Shown: piece by piece, positions 10,140 to 21,794 of the stretch
Position numbering within the stretch: position 1 is the first letter of the stretch
How the letters are laid out: each line of letters opens with the position of its first letter
Assembly: GCA_014529385.2 (NCBI GenBank)
Contig: CM043963.1
Span: 76,022,412-76,086,411, forward strand
DNA: 64,000 nt
Reading direction: 5' to 3'
DNA from: Adiantum capillus-veneris
Lineage: Eukaryota; Streptophyta; Polypodiopsida; Polypodiales; Pteridaceae
The notes under the pieces: generated by a model
The model's input: only the letters and a program-made list of their open reading frames with translations
What the model was told of the DNA's origin: nothing
The model's database searches: none
Translations under genes and position numbers: made by a program

Positions 10140-10822
10140 GTAGCATTTGCCTCTAGCTGTCATAGGTAGCGGACCTATTGCATCAATACCCAACTTCTCA
10201 AACACATCATAAGCCACAATGGTGCCTCTAATTTCTAATTTGAGAACCATATTTTCCATGCTTTGACACTCTTTACAAGACTTGCACCAATGATGAACAT
10301 CACGTTGAACACTTGGCCACACATAACCCTCCTGCAAGACTTTATGCAAAGTGATCTTTGAAGCAAAGTGACCACCACAAGAACCCTCATGATTCTCCTC
10401 TAAAATTTTGTAGATTTCCTCTTTCCAAGGCACTTTTCTCATCACAAGATCAACCCCCTTCATATACAAGGCATCACCAAGTAGCATTTTCCTCTAGCTG
10501 TCATAGGTAGCGAACCTATTGCATCAATACCCAACTTCTCAAACACATCATAAGCCACAATGGTGCCTCTAATTTCTAATTTGAGAACCATATTTTCCAT
10601 GCTTTGACACTCTTTACAAGACTTGCACCAATGATGAACATCACGTTGAACACTTGGCCACACATAACCCTCCTGCAAGACTTTATGCAAAGTGATCTTT
10701 GAAGCAAAGTGACCACCACAAGAACCCTCATGATTCTCCTCTAAAATTTTGTAGATTTCCTCTTTTCAAGGCACTTTTCTCATCACAAGATCAGCCCCCT
10801 TCATATACAAGGCATCACCAAG
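10107..10822 (-). pseudogene. Element A integrase N-terminus (zinc domain), duplicated
   Basis: 10,487-10,107 encodes GGHFASKITLHKVLQEGYVW, HHWCKSCKEC and the GIDAIGPLP segment. 10,690-10,460 repeats most of it. The HHCC zinc-binding domain precedes the DDE core in gypsy integrases. Only the downstream copy leads towards the core. Confidence 0.85.
10140..10821. repeat. 341-bp tandem duplication inside element A integrase
   Basis: Units 10,140-10,480 and 10,481-10,821 are direct copies, nearly identical by eye (for example GGACC/GAACC near 10,171/10,512, and AACCCC/AGCCCC at the far end). Each carries the integrase HHCC zinc segment (HHWCKSCKEC) and the first catalytic Asp region (GIDAIG). 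As 341 is not a multiple of 3 the duplication breaks the pol frame. It lies wholly within element A and is absent from related element D. Confidence 0.93.
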
Positions 10823-11642
10823 TACCTTTTGGCACGACGTAGGAAGGCGTACTTTTTTGGCTTCTCCAACTCTGATGGAAGCATACCTGTTTGTAGAAAC
10901 TCTTCCTCCCTCTCTAAAGCTTGCCTTCCCAAATAAAGAGGAGAATCATCCCTTATCACATACAATTTCCCAGTTGAAGCTTGCGTTGCACCATGTGCTT
11001 CTTCATTTTGAGACCTGTCCACATGCCTTAAGCTCCAAGCTTCAAAATGCTTAAGCAGATTCTTCACTTGAAAACACATATTTTTCAGCCTTGGATTCTT
11101 ACTTTTCCACACCCCAAGTACTTGCTTAACCACCAAAAGAGCATCACCTCTTACCCTCACATGACGGATGCCAAGCTCAAGGCAAAGGTTGAGACCTTTA
11201 TCCAAAGTAGATACTCAGCTTCATTGTTTCTTTGTGCGGTAAGCTTCAAACTCCTTTTAGTTACCAAAAGCACCTTGAGGATCATAGATTACCACACCTC
11301 CTGCAGCTTCACCATGCGCTTTCCTGTAAGAGCCATCAAAAAACAATAGATAGTCATTGTCTATGTCAGGAGCTTCTATGTGTTTCTTCTTCACTACATC
11401 CTCCTTAAGAAGAAGAGGGCTTTCCTTATAGGTAAGTAAATCAGCCAATGTAGCCCTTGTACTCTCCTCAACAAGAAAAGAGAATTGGAATTCCTGTAGC
11501 TCCACAATCCACTTCATGAGCCTCTTTGACAAAGTAGGGCTATTCACCAATTGAGGTAGAAGAGTGTAGCTAGTGAGGAATGTGAATGGTTTAGGGAGAA
11601 GGTAGTGCCTAAACCTTCTACATGCATAAATCACACTTACCA
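10801..11642 (-). pseudogene. Element A RNase H end and second (archaeal-type) RNase H
   Basis: 11,643-11,257 resumes pol after the B insertion: SVIYACRRFRHYLLPKPF is the end of RT-linked RNase H, and DNDYLLFFDGSYRKAHGEAAGG starts a second RNase H with its first Asp. After a frameshift, 11,205-10,801 continues it (NNEAEY region, RVRGDALLVVKQ) with further acidic residues. Two successive RNase H modules are the diagnostic feature of Tat elements; RNase H removes RNA from the RNA-DNA hybrid. Confidence 0.85.
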
Positions 11643-12744
11643 TGTAACATTTAATGGCCTAAAAACTTATGTGTAGCAGAAATTAGCATGAACATAGTGG
11701 GCATTTCATTAGAATAGATTCCTAATGAGAATTACAAGAGTGCTTGGGTGGAGAGAGCAACAAAAAGCATAACACCTAGTTAGATAGCATCAACAATACT
11801 TTCAAAAGAGAGAGAAATTAAGCTATTGACAACAGTTGAGGACCGGATTTGCATGGAGCCGGTCCCCCCTCCAAAAGGATTTGTATTACGGTTTCTCCCA
11901 TCAAGAGAGACATTGTACAATACAATTCTTTGTGTTCCTTCAATACTAGCTAGTGCAATGAAGATGAAAGCTTCATGCACTAAGCAAAACACTTAGCAAA
12001 CACAACTTTAATTATCCCCGTTCTCAGACCTAAGACCTCACACACCTTCGAAGATGGTGAGAGCTAGTAGGGTATGTGTGAGGTCCCTGCCCCTTTTTGA
12101 GAGAAGCGGAGTACCTTTGATAGGTCTCCAATCTTGAGAAGGAAAACCAACGGACATTGCCTTAGCTACTACGTAGCCATGGGCATGAACTGTTAGTGAA
12201 GGATTGGTCCTATCTCGCTATGGCGGAGCGTGACCACCATAACCCTATCTAAAAACTATCTATAATCAATTATACCTAAAAGTATAAATCTTAGAGTGAC
12301 CAACCTGTGCGCTTTTTTCCTCATGTTTCAAAAGCACAGCCGCCAAGGTTTGTCTCTTTTAAGATTTATGACTAATTAAAAAAAAAAATTCTAGCGTTGG
12401 AAAGTTACCCGACTCATCGGGTCCACCCGTCCATTGAATGATACCGTCGGGGTATCATTCTCCCACTTTCCACACCACACTCACCCTTCTTTTGTTATCT
12501 AATTACTACCACATTGTTTAAACATACATGTTGCTTTACTTTATTTATGATACTGGTTCGTTAAAACAGCCCTTCAAACAGTATTACAAACAATAGTCAA
12601 ACAAGAAGTCCTCCAATTTTAAATCAACAACCCTTGGATTAGGTTCACTCAAGAATCTCTACTGGCGCTATTATGTCCGATCGGTATATACATTATTTAT
12701 AAAAACCCTTGTCATGAGAGTCCCATACCGCTCGACAAGTACTC

Positions 12745-12925
12745 GCTATGCTAATCTGGACATACTCCCGCCACAGCAACAACGGTGCCAATCTGGGCAT
12801 CATCCTCACGCCACGGCAAAACAAAACTGCAGTATCCAACTGGGCTAATCTGGGTGTACTCCCACCACAGTATCAACGGTGCCATCCTGGGCGTCATCTC
12901 ACACCTCGGCAACTTCCACATAATA
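12745..12925. repeat. imperfect internal repeats in element C
   Basis: Phrases of the type GCTAATCTGG, TACTCCC, CCACAGYAWCAACGGTGCCA and TGGGCRTCATC recur two to three times across 180 bases. They are probably regulatory or structural repeats of the LTR. No coding frame is called. Confidence 0.6.
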
Positions 12926-13734
12926 CCAGCGCTAATAAGTAGAGAGACTTGAGAGAAACCATACCGAAGGTTTTGGACAAACAGCCTTTCCTATAGCAAC
13001 CAGTTTAACCAGACATTCTTTCCTACTTGTCAAACATATGCCGAGTTTCTTGGGGTTAAGCCCCGTGGTTTCGGTCCGTGTTTTCTTTTCATAAGGTAAA
13101 TAATATATTCCTATGGTCTCGCATATGCAATGATGCATAACTTGAAACTGCAATACTAACATGTACCATAGCTCCGATTGGTCCGATTGGTGGAGACATA
13201 GCATGTTCCGCAGGGGTTCCACCGTTACTTGTACCAGCTTTATGATCATTAGCGCCTTGGGTTCGAGCACGCTTTGGAGCCATTTTTTTGTACTACACTT
13301 ATGTTATACACTTAGAACTTTAAATTGATCAATTTCTATAGTAATCTCTTGTTTCCAAAGAGAGTCTATAATTTGAACCCTCGCCAACTCGGATTCACAC
13401 TTATGTTGTTGTTTTACATCTAATTTCTATACATCAAATATTTGATAATCGTAATTAATCAAAAATTAAATGTGTAAACTATGAGTAAAAGTTTAGGAAT
13501 ACATTACTTTTATGCTTCACATTTCTAATCCAATTCTAACTTCAATTTCTATACTTCAACTAAATCAATTTTTAGTATTATTCAAAATTCTACTTAATCT
13601 AATTGACAATAAAATTGGTGAATGAGAATTTCATCATGTATAATAAGAATATGATGAGTTCTCTTATGTATTAACTTTCAATTAACTATGCATAAGTTAA
13701 TAGTGAAGATGTACTAACTAGAGAGAGTAGGTAT

Positions 13735-14190
13735 AGTTAGAGAGATTAGAGTAAGAGAAAACATATACACACATCTTTTCTAAAGTTAATTGAATCTTAC
13801 TAATCCATTAGAAAGATTAGAGTAAAAGAGAACACACACACATCCTTTTCTAAAGCTAATTGAATCTCACCAATCTATTAGAGAGATTAGAGTAAGAGAT
13901 AGCACACATACACACATATCCTTCTTAAAACTAATTGAATCTTACTAATCTAGTAGAGAGATTAGAGTAAGAGATAAACACACACACATAGCTAATTGAA
14001 TCTTACTAATCTATTAGAGAGATTAGAGTAAGAGATAAATACACACACACATAGCTAATTGAATCTTACTAATCTATTAGAGAGATTAGAGTAAGAGATA
14101 GCACACACACATAGCTAATTGATTCTTACTAATCTATTAGAGTAAGAGATAGCACACATACATCATTCCTAAAGTTAATTGAATGCTTGA
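13735..14190. repeat. seven-unit tandem repeat (60-75 bp) in element C
   Basis: Units of the form AGAGAGATTAGAGTAAGAGA, (CA)n, TAGCTAATTGAATCTTACTA, ATCTATT start near 13,735, 13,811, 13,880, 13,955, 14,016, 14,079 and 14,139. Unit length varies through the CA run and through an optional segment like CTTTTCTAAAG. Spacers and units are not of CRISPR form. Confidence 0.88.
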
Positions 14191-15711
14191 GTAATACGCA
14201 CCTTATTAATCCACTAGAGTTTTTGCTCTGTTAGTGGTTTGTGGACGCCTTCTCTCTAAGAGAAGTGGCAGCACTTCGTGAGTACTATAGAGGCAATCTC
14301 TATATCTAAAGTGTGAGCATGGATGCTCTATTTATAGCAGAAAAGAAAGCGTCCAACTTTTTTTTTCCCAAAAAAAATATTTTTTTTTAAAAAAATAATA
14401 AAATTGTTTTTTTCCCCCAAAAATCATACCCGCGTTTTTGGTACCCTTGTGGTACCCATCAGCTTGACCACTTTGTCATTATCATCAAAAGATAAGGCCA
14501 CACAGCCCCCCCTCATTAAGATTGGTCAAGACTAGCCTCTCCTTTTCATGTGACAGTGTGTCCCACTTTGTCTCCTCCTATGTGAGTCCAGGTGAGTCCA
14601 TGTGCCTTCATTTGTCATCCCTGTGTATTCTTTTGTCTTTATAAATATTTTATTTATTTTCTTAATGATAATTTACTTTACATTTTTAAGTTAAACTTTA
14701 CAGTCTTATATTAACTTTACAGTAGTAAAAGAAAAATCTACAATCAGTAAATAAGTCTTGCAATAAGTTAATTAGTGATTCATATACCTAATCATGTCAG
14801 AACTTTGTAGTGTAAATTTTAAATTCTAGGTTTTCTCAGCCTACGATTCATAATTTGAACTCGAATATCTTAAATAATGAGTGATGGTTAAAAAAATTCA
14901 AATGCGTAATAGAACTTGTGTGAAATTTGAAAGTAGAGACCTTACAGTATGAGAGTAGATTGAGAGGAAGAAGGAGTATCTTACGAGAAAGATGTACATC
15001 TCCTCACATAATCACTCATATTAGCATAGCTTTAGCTTAGTAATTAGCTTGGTAAAGGAGATGAGCATGCATTGAAGCTTGGCTCTTGGTTGGATTTGCA
15101 TCCACATGCCAAGAGTGTGTTGATGTAGGCTTCTATCTCACAAGCTTGGAGTAGGTGATGAGATCTCCATTAAAGCTTGGGAAGAGATAGTCTTCTCTTT
15201 CTTCACACATGAGATTGTGTGAGTGTGTGTGTGATAATGCCTTGCATAAATCAGCCCCCTCTCTCTCTTGGGCGATCCCTCTTGCTAATTGCTCTTGTAG
15301 GCTCCCCATTGGACCTCCCCAAGTCAACAAGCCAATGGCTATTAAGCAGCATAAGTGATAACCTTCTGACATGTGTCCCCCTTTCCCCTTTTGTGAGAGC
15401 TTTGGGTAATTTAATAATTAAACTAAACTCTCATTGGACCCCTTTGCCTCCTGGCCAATAGGAATCAAGCAAGCCATTGGGCTCCTGAATGCTCATTGGA
15501 CCCCTTGGGAGACTGTGCAATAGTCTTCTAGTAGACTCAATTCTCATTGGTTCTTTTATTAAGTGTTTTTAAATAAATTAAACTAGATTGACTCTAGCCT
15601 AATTCTCATTGGTCCACCTCCAAGGCCATCCAATAGGAATTGGGCACACCTTGTGGGAATCTGGGCTAGGAAGCTGACATGTGTCCCTAATTCCCTTTGT
15701 GTAAAGGGAGC

Positions 15712-15747
<36 letters not shown>

Positions 15748-16125
15748 CTTTCTCTCTCATCCCCTAGAAGAAGGGCTCGCCCCCTCCCATGTAGGGATAT
15801 GCAAAGACTTTTTAGTTACACACAAAGCATCCAATTTCCCCTAGGGATGACCTTTGGACACAACCTTTGAATTTTGGAACCTTAGCATTTTGGAAGTCTT
15901 AATGGGCTGAACCTAAGGGTCTTTTTAGCCCATTGTTGCACATGGCTCTTTTGTAGATGCCCCCCCCTTTGGATCCCTATTTTCCCTCCTTTGGATCCCT
16001 ACTGTGGCCGGTCTGTTAGCTTAACCAATATTCTAGCTTTTTCTCCCCTGGCACTTCCCCACATTAAATGATCAGTTTAATATGAGAAAATTATTTAGGA
16101 GAATTAGATATTGATTATTATGACA

Positions 16126-16140
16126 TTACCTCTCTCTTGA
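16126..16140 (-). other. Element B polypurine tract
   Basis: Minus strand reads CAAGAGAGAGGTAA directly before the 3' LTR start TGTCATAATAATC. This purine run is where plus-strand synthesis would be primed. Confidence 0.75.
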
Positions 16141-16481
16141 AATCATAGTCGTCCTCAACTATGGTGTAGAGAAGATAAAGCATATTCATGAGTCCTTTTC
16201 TTAGCGGGTAGAGGATCCCTATGTTACCCTACGACATCATTCCACAATGGATGACTAGTCCATTTGGCGCTTGAGAGCCTGAGTCTGCCACAAGCATGTC
16301 TGCACATTAGTCCTATCAGTCTTCCATAGTAGAGTGACAAGCTCTACTTGGTGTTTGGGAGACGTCGTCTCCGCAAACTTGATCTAAGCATGCATACTAC
16401 TTCATTTTTGTGCACAATAAAGAAAAAGAGAGTCTTATAAGACAAAAAACTTTGTTCATTTTTAACATTTTGTACATTTGC

Positions 16482-16728
16482 TTACTCTTGGGAAGCATTG
16501 TAAGCATTGACAAGGTTTAGGTTATCCTTTAATTGTATGCCTTGCATCCATCTAGCATCTTCAAAAGGATAATTCTTAAACTTAATAAGATATCGTCAGA
16601 TAGTCTTACCGCCTCTTAATACCTTGTCTTCATGTCGGAGAATGGGCTCGGGCTGCACCCACCTCCTCTTGGTCCTCGATCTCCGCTGGGTCTTCAATAG
16701 TTGGTTCTTGAGGTGGATCTCCTTTTTA
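16482..16728 (-). pseudogene. Element B chromodomain
   Basis: Minus frame 16,640-16,482 reads text such as RYLIKFKNYPFEDARWM followed by a short tail ending in TAA. The pattern of aromatic and acidic residues (YLIKFKNYP..DARW) is that of the chromodomain at the C-terminus of chromoviral integrases, which is known to steer integration by binding histone marks. A TGA (16,598-16,596) sits just before RYL, and a frameshift separates it from the integrase ORF ending at 16,726. Confidence 0.8.
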
Positions 16729-17580
16729 AGGCTTTAATAGGCTCACATGGAAAGCATTGTGTATGAGCCAATGATTGGGCAACTTGAGTTGATAGGCCAT
16801 CTCATTGATTGGCCTAAGAATCTGGAAGGGACCATAGTACCTTTTTGCTAGTTTAGCATAGTACTTTTGGTGGTTCATAGGATTCTTGCCCGTCATGTGC
16901 CTTAATCGAGCCTTGGGAAACTTTAATAAGACCCAATCATTTTCTTTAAAGGATTGGGCTCTTCTGTGCTTTTCAGCAACAGCCTTTTGCCTTTTCTGTG
17001 AGATAGAGATAGCATCCTTAATCTTTTGAAAAGATTCTTGTAGGTCTCGGCTATACTCATCTGCAGCGAAGATCTTCCCATGTACCTTAAGTAGCAAAGG
17101 ACTTTTTGATCTTCCCTCAATTACCTCGAAAGGTGCTTTTCCCGTGGAAGTATGTACAGTGTTATTGTAAGCATACTCCACTAAGGGTAAGTACTTCTCC
17201 CATTGGGATCTTTGATCTACTCCCATTACATAGGCTTTTAATAGATCAAGAATGGTTAGGTTAGCTATTTCACTTTGGCCATCCGTTTGTGGATGATAGG
17301 CTGAAGAGAAGTTTAGCCTTGTCCCTAAATTCTCAAAGAGACCCTTCCAGAAATTACTGGTCATTCTAGGATCTCTATCCGACACTATGGACATTGGCAA
17401 GCCATGGTACTTGTTAATTTGTGAAATGAAGAGGGTTACCATTTGATGGGCTTTGATAGTCTTTTTGACAGGTATAAAATGAGCCTGTTTACTGAACCTG
17501 TCTACTATCGTCCATATTTCCGTATTCCCATGGATAGACTTAGGCAATCCAAAGATAAAATCCATGGATATGCTCTCTTA
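16726..17580 (-). pseudogene. Element B integrase core
   Basis: Frame 17,565-16,726 opens MDFIFGLPKS and has DRFSKQAHFIPV, SDRDPRMTSNFW and the third acidic segment YHPQTDGQSEIANL, so all three DDE positions are visible. It ends with FHVSLLKP, the GPY/F-type C-terminal region (YYGPFQIL) included. The TAA at 17,580-17,578 separates it from the upstream integrase zinc domain in the same frame. Confidence 0.9.
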
Positions 17581-18345
17581 TGGTGAATTAGGGATTGGCA
17601 AGGGTTGAAGCAATCCAAGTTGCTTCCCACTATCAAATTTTGTCTTTTGGCATACCACACATTTAGAAACATACTCTTGTATGTTCACTTTCATGGTAGG
17701 CCAATAGAAATATGTTTCAATTCCCTTTAAGGTAGACTGAATCCCTCTATGCCCCGCATAAGGTGGAGCATGAGATTCATACATTACTTTCTCATGTAGT
17801 GAGCTAGTAACGCATAGTCTATTGCCATAGAGAAGATAACCATCTTGTAAAGTAAATGGTTCTTCTTTCTTCCCTAATGCAAGGGCTGAAATCACATCTC
17901 TAAAATCGGGATCAATAGCGTACTCATCTATCATTGAAGATAGATCATTGTGAGTTGCTATGGAAACCGCATTCACTCTCGGCCGTCTTGAGAGTGCATC
18001 AGCTACTTGATTATGCTTGCCAGCAATGTGAGCAATATGAAAATGAAATTGCGAAAGGAAATTTGCCCACCTCATTTGTTTGTCGGAGAGCTTGGTCTGC
18101 GTCATGAAGTACTTAATACTTTGGTGATCCGTTCGTAGAATGAAAGGAGTCCCCAATAGATAGTGCTTCCATGAGTCTGAGGCATGTAGAATTGCAAGGA
18201 GTTCCTTTTCATATATGCCTAGAGCTTGCTCAGCAGGGTCGAGCCTTCGACTCTCATAGCCTATGGTGTGCCCTTCTTGGAGCAAAATAGCTCCAAGGAA
18301 ATCACCACAAGCATCACATTGGACCTCAAATGGTTTTGAGAGATA
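17578..18345 (-). pseudogene. Element B RNase H and integrase zinc domain
   Basis: Frame 18,285-17,578 carries the RNase H text (LAILHASDSWKHYLLGTPF, RTDHQSIKYFM, HNQVADALSRRP) and the integrase HHCC domain (HAPPYAGHRG, YWPTM, CVVCQKTKF). The sequence immediately upstream, to about 18,345, is the RNase H start in this frame. Compared with the family pattern a short piece is missing at the junction with RT, which causes the frameshift relative to the 18,261-20,654 frame. Confidence 0.9.
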
Positions 18346-20732
18346 AGCTTTTCGAAAGCATTGTTCTCCTTAGCAGACCATGTATACCTAACGCTTTTCT
18401 TTGTTAGTTCACGTAATGGTCCCGCAATTTGTGAGAACTTTTCTATGAAGCATCTATAGTATGCACACATACCTATAAAGCTTCTTAGTTCACGAAGATT
18501 CCTTGGTTTAGGCCATCCTTTTATTACCTCTAACTTTGATGGATCCATTTGGATGCCATCTTGAGAGATAATGTGACCTAAATACTGAATTTCTTGCAAG
18601 AAAAATTCACTTTTCTTTCGATTAACATAAAGTTTATTCTCTCTCAAAACTTGAAATATTACCTGGAGGTGTTGCTTGTGTTCGTCTAATGAATTAGAGT
18701 AGATGATAATATCATCAAAGAACACTCCAGTGAAGGTTCGATAAGGCATGAACAGCTTCTCCATCAAGCGATTGAATGTGGCTGGCGCATTGGTCAAGCC
18801 AAAAGGCATGACAATGTATTCATAAAGACCAAAGGTGGTGCGAAAGGCGGTCTTTACAATGTCTTGATCAACTATCCTTATTTGATGATAGCCACTTTTT
18901 AGGCCAATCCTACTGAAGTAGGTCGATCCTTGTAGCTTATCAAATAGGTCTTCTACCCATGGAACGGGAAACCTATTTTTGATAATGATCCTATTTAGTG
19001 CTCTATAGTCGACACACATGTGATATGTGCCGTCTTTCTTTTGCACTAATAGCATAGGTGAGCAAAATGGAGATGAGCTAGGCCCAACCATGCCCTTCTC
19101 AACTAACTCATGCACTTTCCGCATAATCTCCTCTTGTTGAGCTTGAGAAACTCTATAAGGAGGTTTGTTAGGCAGTGAACTTCTTGGAAGAAGTTCAATT
19201 GCATGGTCATCTTTACCTTGTTTAGGAGGTAGCTCACAAGGGATGTCGTCAATAAAAACATCTTGAAACCCCTTGAGAAAATTGGATAACTCTAATTCCT
19301 TTCGGTTGCTTTTATTTTCTTTTGCTAAAGCATTAGGTTCATTTTGAGAATCTTTAACAAAAATCATGTACACGGAAATAGAGCTCTTTATTGACTTGTT
19401 GAAAGCTGGTGTATGTACAATGGGGATAGTGTTACCCATTTCCTTAGCATCTATATACATGTCTTTTTCCTTGAACTTAAAGGAGATTCTCCTTTCAAGA
19501 AATTTAACATCAGCAGCCAGGCGGTCAAACCATGGTGCCCCTAGGATTACATCCTCATGCTTGAGAGGAGAGATAAAGAAGTCCTCTTTGTCCACATAGC
19601 CTTGGACATGAAGCCTCAATTTCTCGATTAAGGGAGTGACTGAAGCTTCTTGCCCCTTGAAGCCACTGTCTGTGGGTAGGACATCTCCCATCTCGTAGGA
19701 TTGTATGCCTAGCTTGGTGGCCAAATCTATAGATATAAAATTGTGAGTAGAACCAGGGTCAAAGAGAATAAAAGCATCATGTTCTCTTACCTTTCCCCAA
19801 GCATGGCATAGAGGAGATCCTTTGTGATGAGTTTGGTGAGTCTCCTCCTCTTGGATTTCAACCAAGGAAGCTCTAGGAGGATCTTGGCGGTTGTTCTTTT
19901 GGGGACAAGTGCGGTACGCATGCCCTTGTTCGCCACACTTGAAACACCGGTTATCCTTGCGATAATGTTGAATCTCTTCAGGAGAGAGTTTGTTCTTACC
20001 TTTGTAAACTCCCTTCTCTTTAGCTTTGTTGGAGTTGCCCTTAGGAGACTTTTGGACATTGTCCTTCCCCTTAGGCTCATTGGAACCCTTGTTTTCCGGG
20101 GGCTTATTATTTCTTTTAGCCCCCATTTGGAAATTTATTCGAGAGGCCACCATAATATGGTGTATTACCGCCGATATGGTACATGGCCTTTGGGAGTTGA
20201 CATACTCCGCCATTTCTTCGGTTAAGCCCACACAAAATTGTTGCTTTTGTTCTCCAAAATCCAACTTTTTAAAGACATTGGCTTTGAGTTGTAGGTCCCA
20301 AAACTTGTCTACATATTTGTGGATGGATTCATTGGGAGAGAGCTTTAAGCTTCGCCATTCGGTGAGTACTTTGTCTTTGGCATCGGTGGCCAAAAACTGC
20401 TTCATAATGGAAGCTCTTAAAGCTTTCCATGTTCGTGGAGCTTCACCGTTGGCTCGTAGGCTAGACCACCATTGCCTGGCGGACTCTTGAAAGTGCATAG
20501 CTACATGGCGTAGCTTAGAGGACTCCGTGAAGCCCTCATCTCCAAACGCCACATCGAAATGCTGGATAAAGGCCAAGACTTTGTTCGTAGCACCAAAGGT
20601 ACCATCATAGGTAAGGAAATAGATGCTCTTCCCTCCCTCTTTAAATTTCTTCAACTTGGACGACCTCTTCCATGCGGCAAAGGATTTCCTATGGCCTCTT
20701 CTTTTTGATGGTTCAAAGGTTGCACCATCACT
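18261..20732 (-). pseudogene. Element B gag-protease-RT
   Basis: A 797-residue open frame starts at 20,654, and the same frame extends upstream to the TAA at 20,735-20,733. In order: capsid (residues 10-190, HVAMHFQESARQWWSSLRAN), zinc knuckle CFKCGEQGHAYRTC (237-250), protease with DPGSTHNF in place of the usual D-S/T-G (299-306) and VILGAPWF, then RT (500-700) with FCSPMLLVQKKDG, VMPFGLTNAPATF and catalytic FFDD (645-648). The final 25 residues are out of frame with the RNase H that follows. The gag-PR-RT part is otherwise long and uninterrupted. Confidence 0.93.
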
Positions 20733-21392
20733 TTACTCACAAGGTGAAGAATTTGAAGAAGGTGGAGAAGAGGGTGACCTCTTTCTCGCCTTTTTCTTGT
20801 CTTGATCTTCATCGTCTTCACCATCACTTTCATAAGAGGAAGAGGATGAAGAAGATGGAGAAGAGGGTGTCCTCTTTCTCGCCTTTTTTTTCTCTTGATT
20901 TTTATCATCCCTCTTTGAATTATGATGTGGAGAAGAGTGCGATGGTCTTATCCGCTTTGGTGGTGATGGAGAGCGTTTAGCCCGCCGTCTTCGTGGATCC
21001 ATCTCTGCCGAGGTGGCGGGAGACTCACTTCTTTCTCGTTCCTTCGATGGAGGCTCTTGAGTTCTCCTTTGGGAAGGAGATGCATCATCAAGAAGTAAAT
21101 TCTTGAGCCCTTCATAGGGATTCTCTTCTTCTTCCCGAATCGGAGAGAGACCTCTTTTGGTAGTCTCACAAGGAGGCTTCCTAGGTGTTCTCTCGTCATG
21201 GTGATCAGCTTGGAGAACCCCGTGAGCACGGAGCTGCCGTTGCACTTTGCTTTGGAGAGATGGATTGCCCATGGCTTGTTGAAGCCTAGAAACAAGATAG
21301 TTAACAAGCATTGAAGCATCATTAGTAGCTTGCTCATGAGAAAAATCATAGTTATCAACATTAATTTCACTCTCTTTACTATTGTTAGCCAT
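20733..21392 (-). pseudogene. Element B gag N-terminal extension
   Basis: 219 residues from ATG 21,392 (MANNSKESE), in the same frame as the main gag-pol frame and separated from it by one TAA (20,735-20,733). It is Ser/Arg- and Lys-rich, with an internal duplication of the KKKARKR(T/S)PSSP block (20,755-20,815 and 20,840-20,900). It is an unusually basic N-terminal gag extension with no domain I recognise. Confidence 0.8.
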
Positions 21393-21399
21393 TCTAACA

Positions 21400-21776
21400 A
21401 CTTTTAGGTGTACTTTGGCACTTCAAGCCCTAGTTGCTACTCCTCTTTACCCCTTTAGAAAAAGCACTCAAGCTACTGTACCCGCGGCTCGAATACCATT
21501 AATTGCAAGGAATAGAAGCGAGGGTCTTTTGACACCAAAACAACACCGGCTCCTGTCAAGCTTCTAATAGCTCAATAGTGGTTAAGCCATAGGCAAGCCT
21601 CGTAGGACTCCACTATTAAGACCATAGCTCTCGACGGTGATGCCCCATTAACTGCACGAAGGCAGGCGCACTGCAAGGCTGAAAAATCCCTATTCTACTT
21701 ACTCACAGGCAATTAATAATACCAACCATTTAGAGCTAGCTTGAGGACCTCCCTTCTTGAGCAAGAAAAGAGAAAC
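21400..21776 (-). other. Element B leader
   Basis: About 380 bases between PBS and gag ATG. No coding signal; frames are short. Confidence 0.6.
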
Positions 21777-21794
21777 CTTGTGCTCTGATACCAA
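21777..21794 (-). other. Element B primer binding site
   Basis: Minus strand reads TTGGTATCAGAGCACAAG immediately inside the 5' LTR, a perfect TGGTATCAGAGC, the initiator tRNA-Met complement used by chromoviruses. Confidence 0.93.

Larger units (their letters stand above)
12077..14946. mobile_element. Element C: probable 2.87-kb solo LTR
   Basis: It begins TGTGAGGTCC, ends GACCTTACA (TG...CA with inverted ends) and is flanked by GTATG at 12,072-12,076 and 14,947-14,951. The partner LTR of B carries an uninterrupted GGTATGAGAG at the matching place. No internal pair of LTRs, PBS or pol is seen, so the simplest reading is a solo LTR left by LTR-LTR recombination. A minus frame at 13,283-13,089 begins MAPKRARTQGANDHK, reminiscent of a gypsy gag N-terminus, so a short internally deleted element is the alternative. 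Orientation is undecided. Confidence 0.7.
11643..16125 (-). repeat. Element B 3' LTR, interrupted by C
   Basis: The pieces 11,643-12,076 and 14,952-16,125 align to 21,795-23,358 with about 4% differences by eye in the first 430 bases. Excluding C (12,077-14,946) and one GTATG copy its length is about 1.6 kb. A (TG)n run at 15,713-15,746 is longer than in the partner LTR (22,987-23,003). Confidence 0.92.

Noticed and set aside
13089-13283. Gag-like N-terminus (MAPKRARTQG) as evidence of a complete element in C
   Set aside because: Only the first dozen residues look gag-like, with no PBS or following capsid; retained only as an alternative reading.
13735-14190. Regular repeats considered as a CRISPR array
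   Set aside because: Units are contiguous, variable in length and AT/CA-rich, without unique spacers; plant retroelement context.
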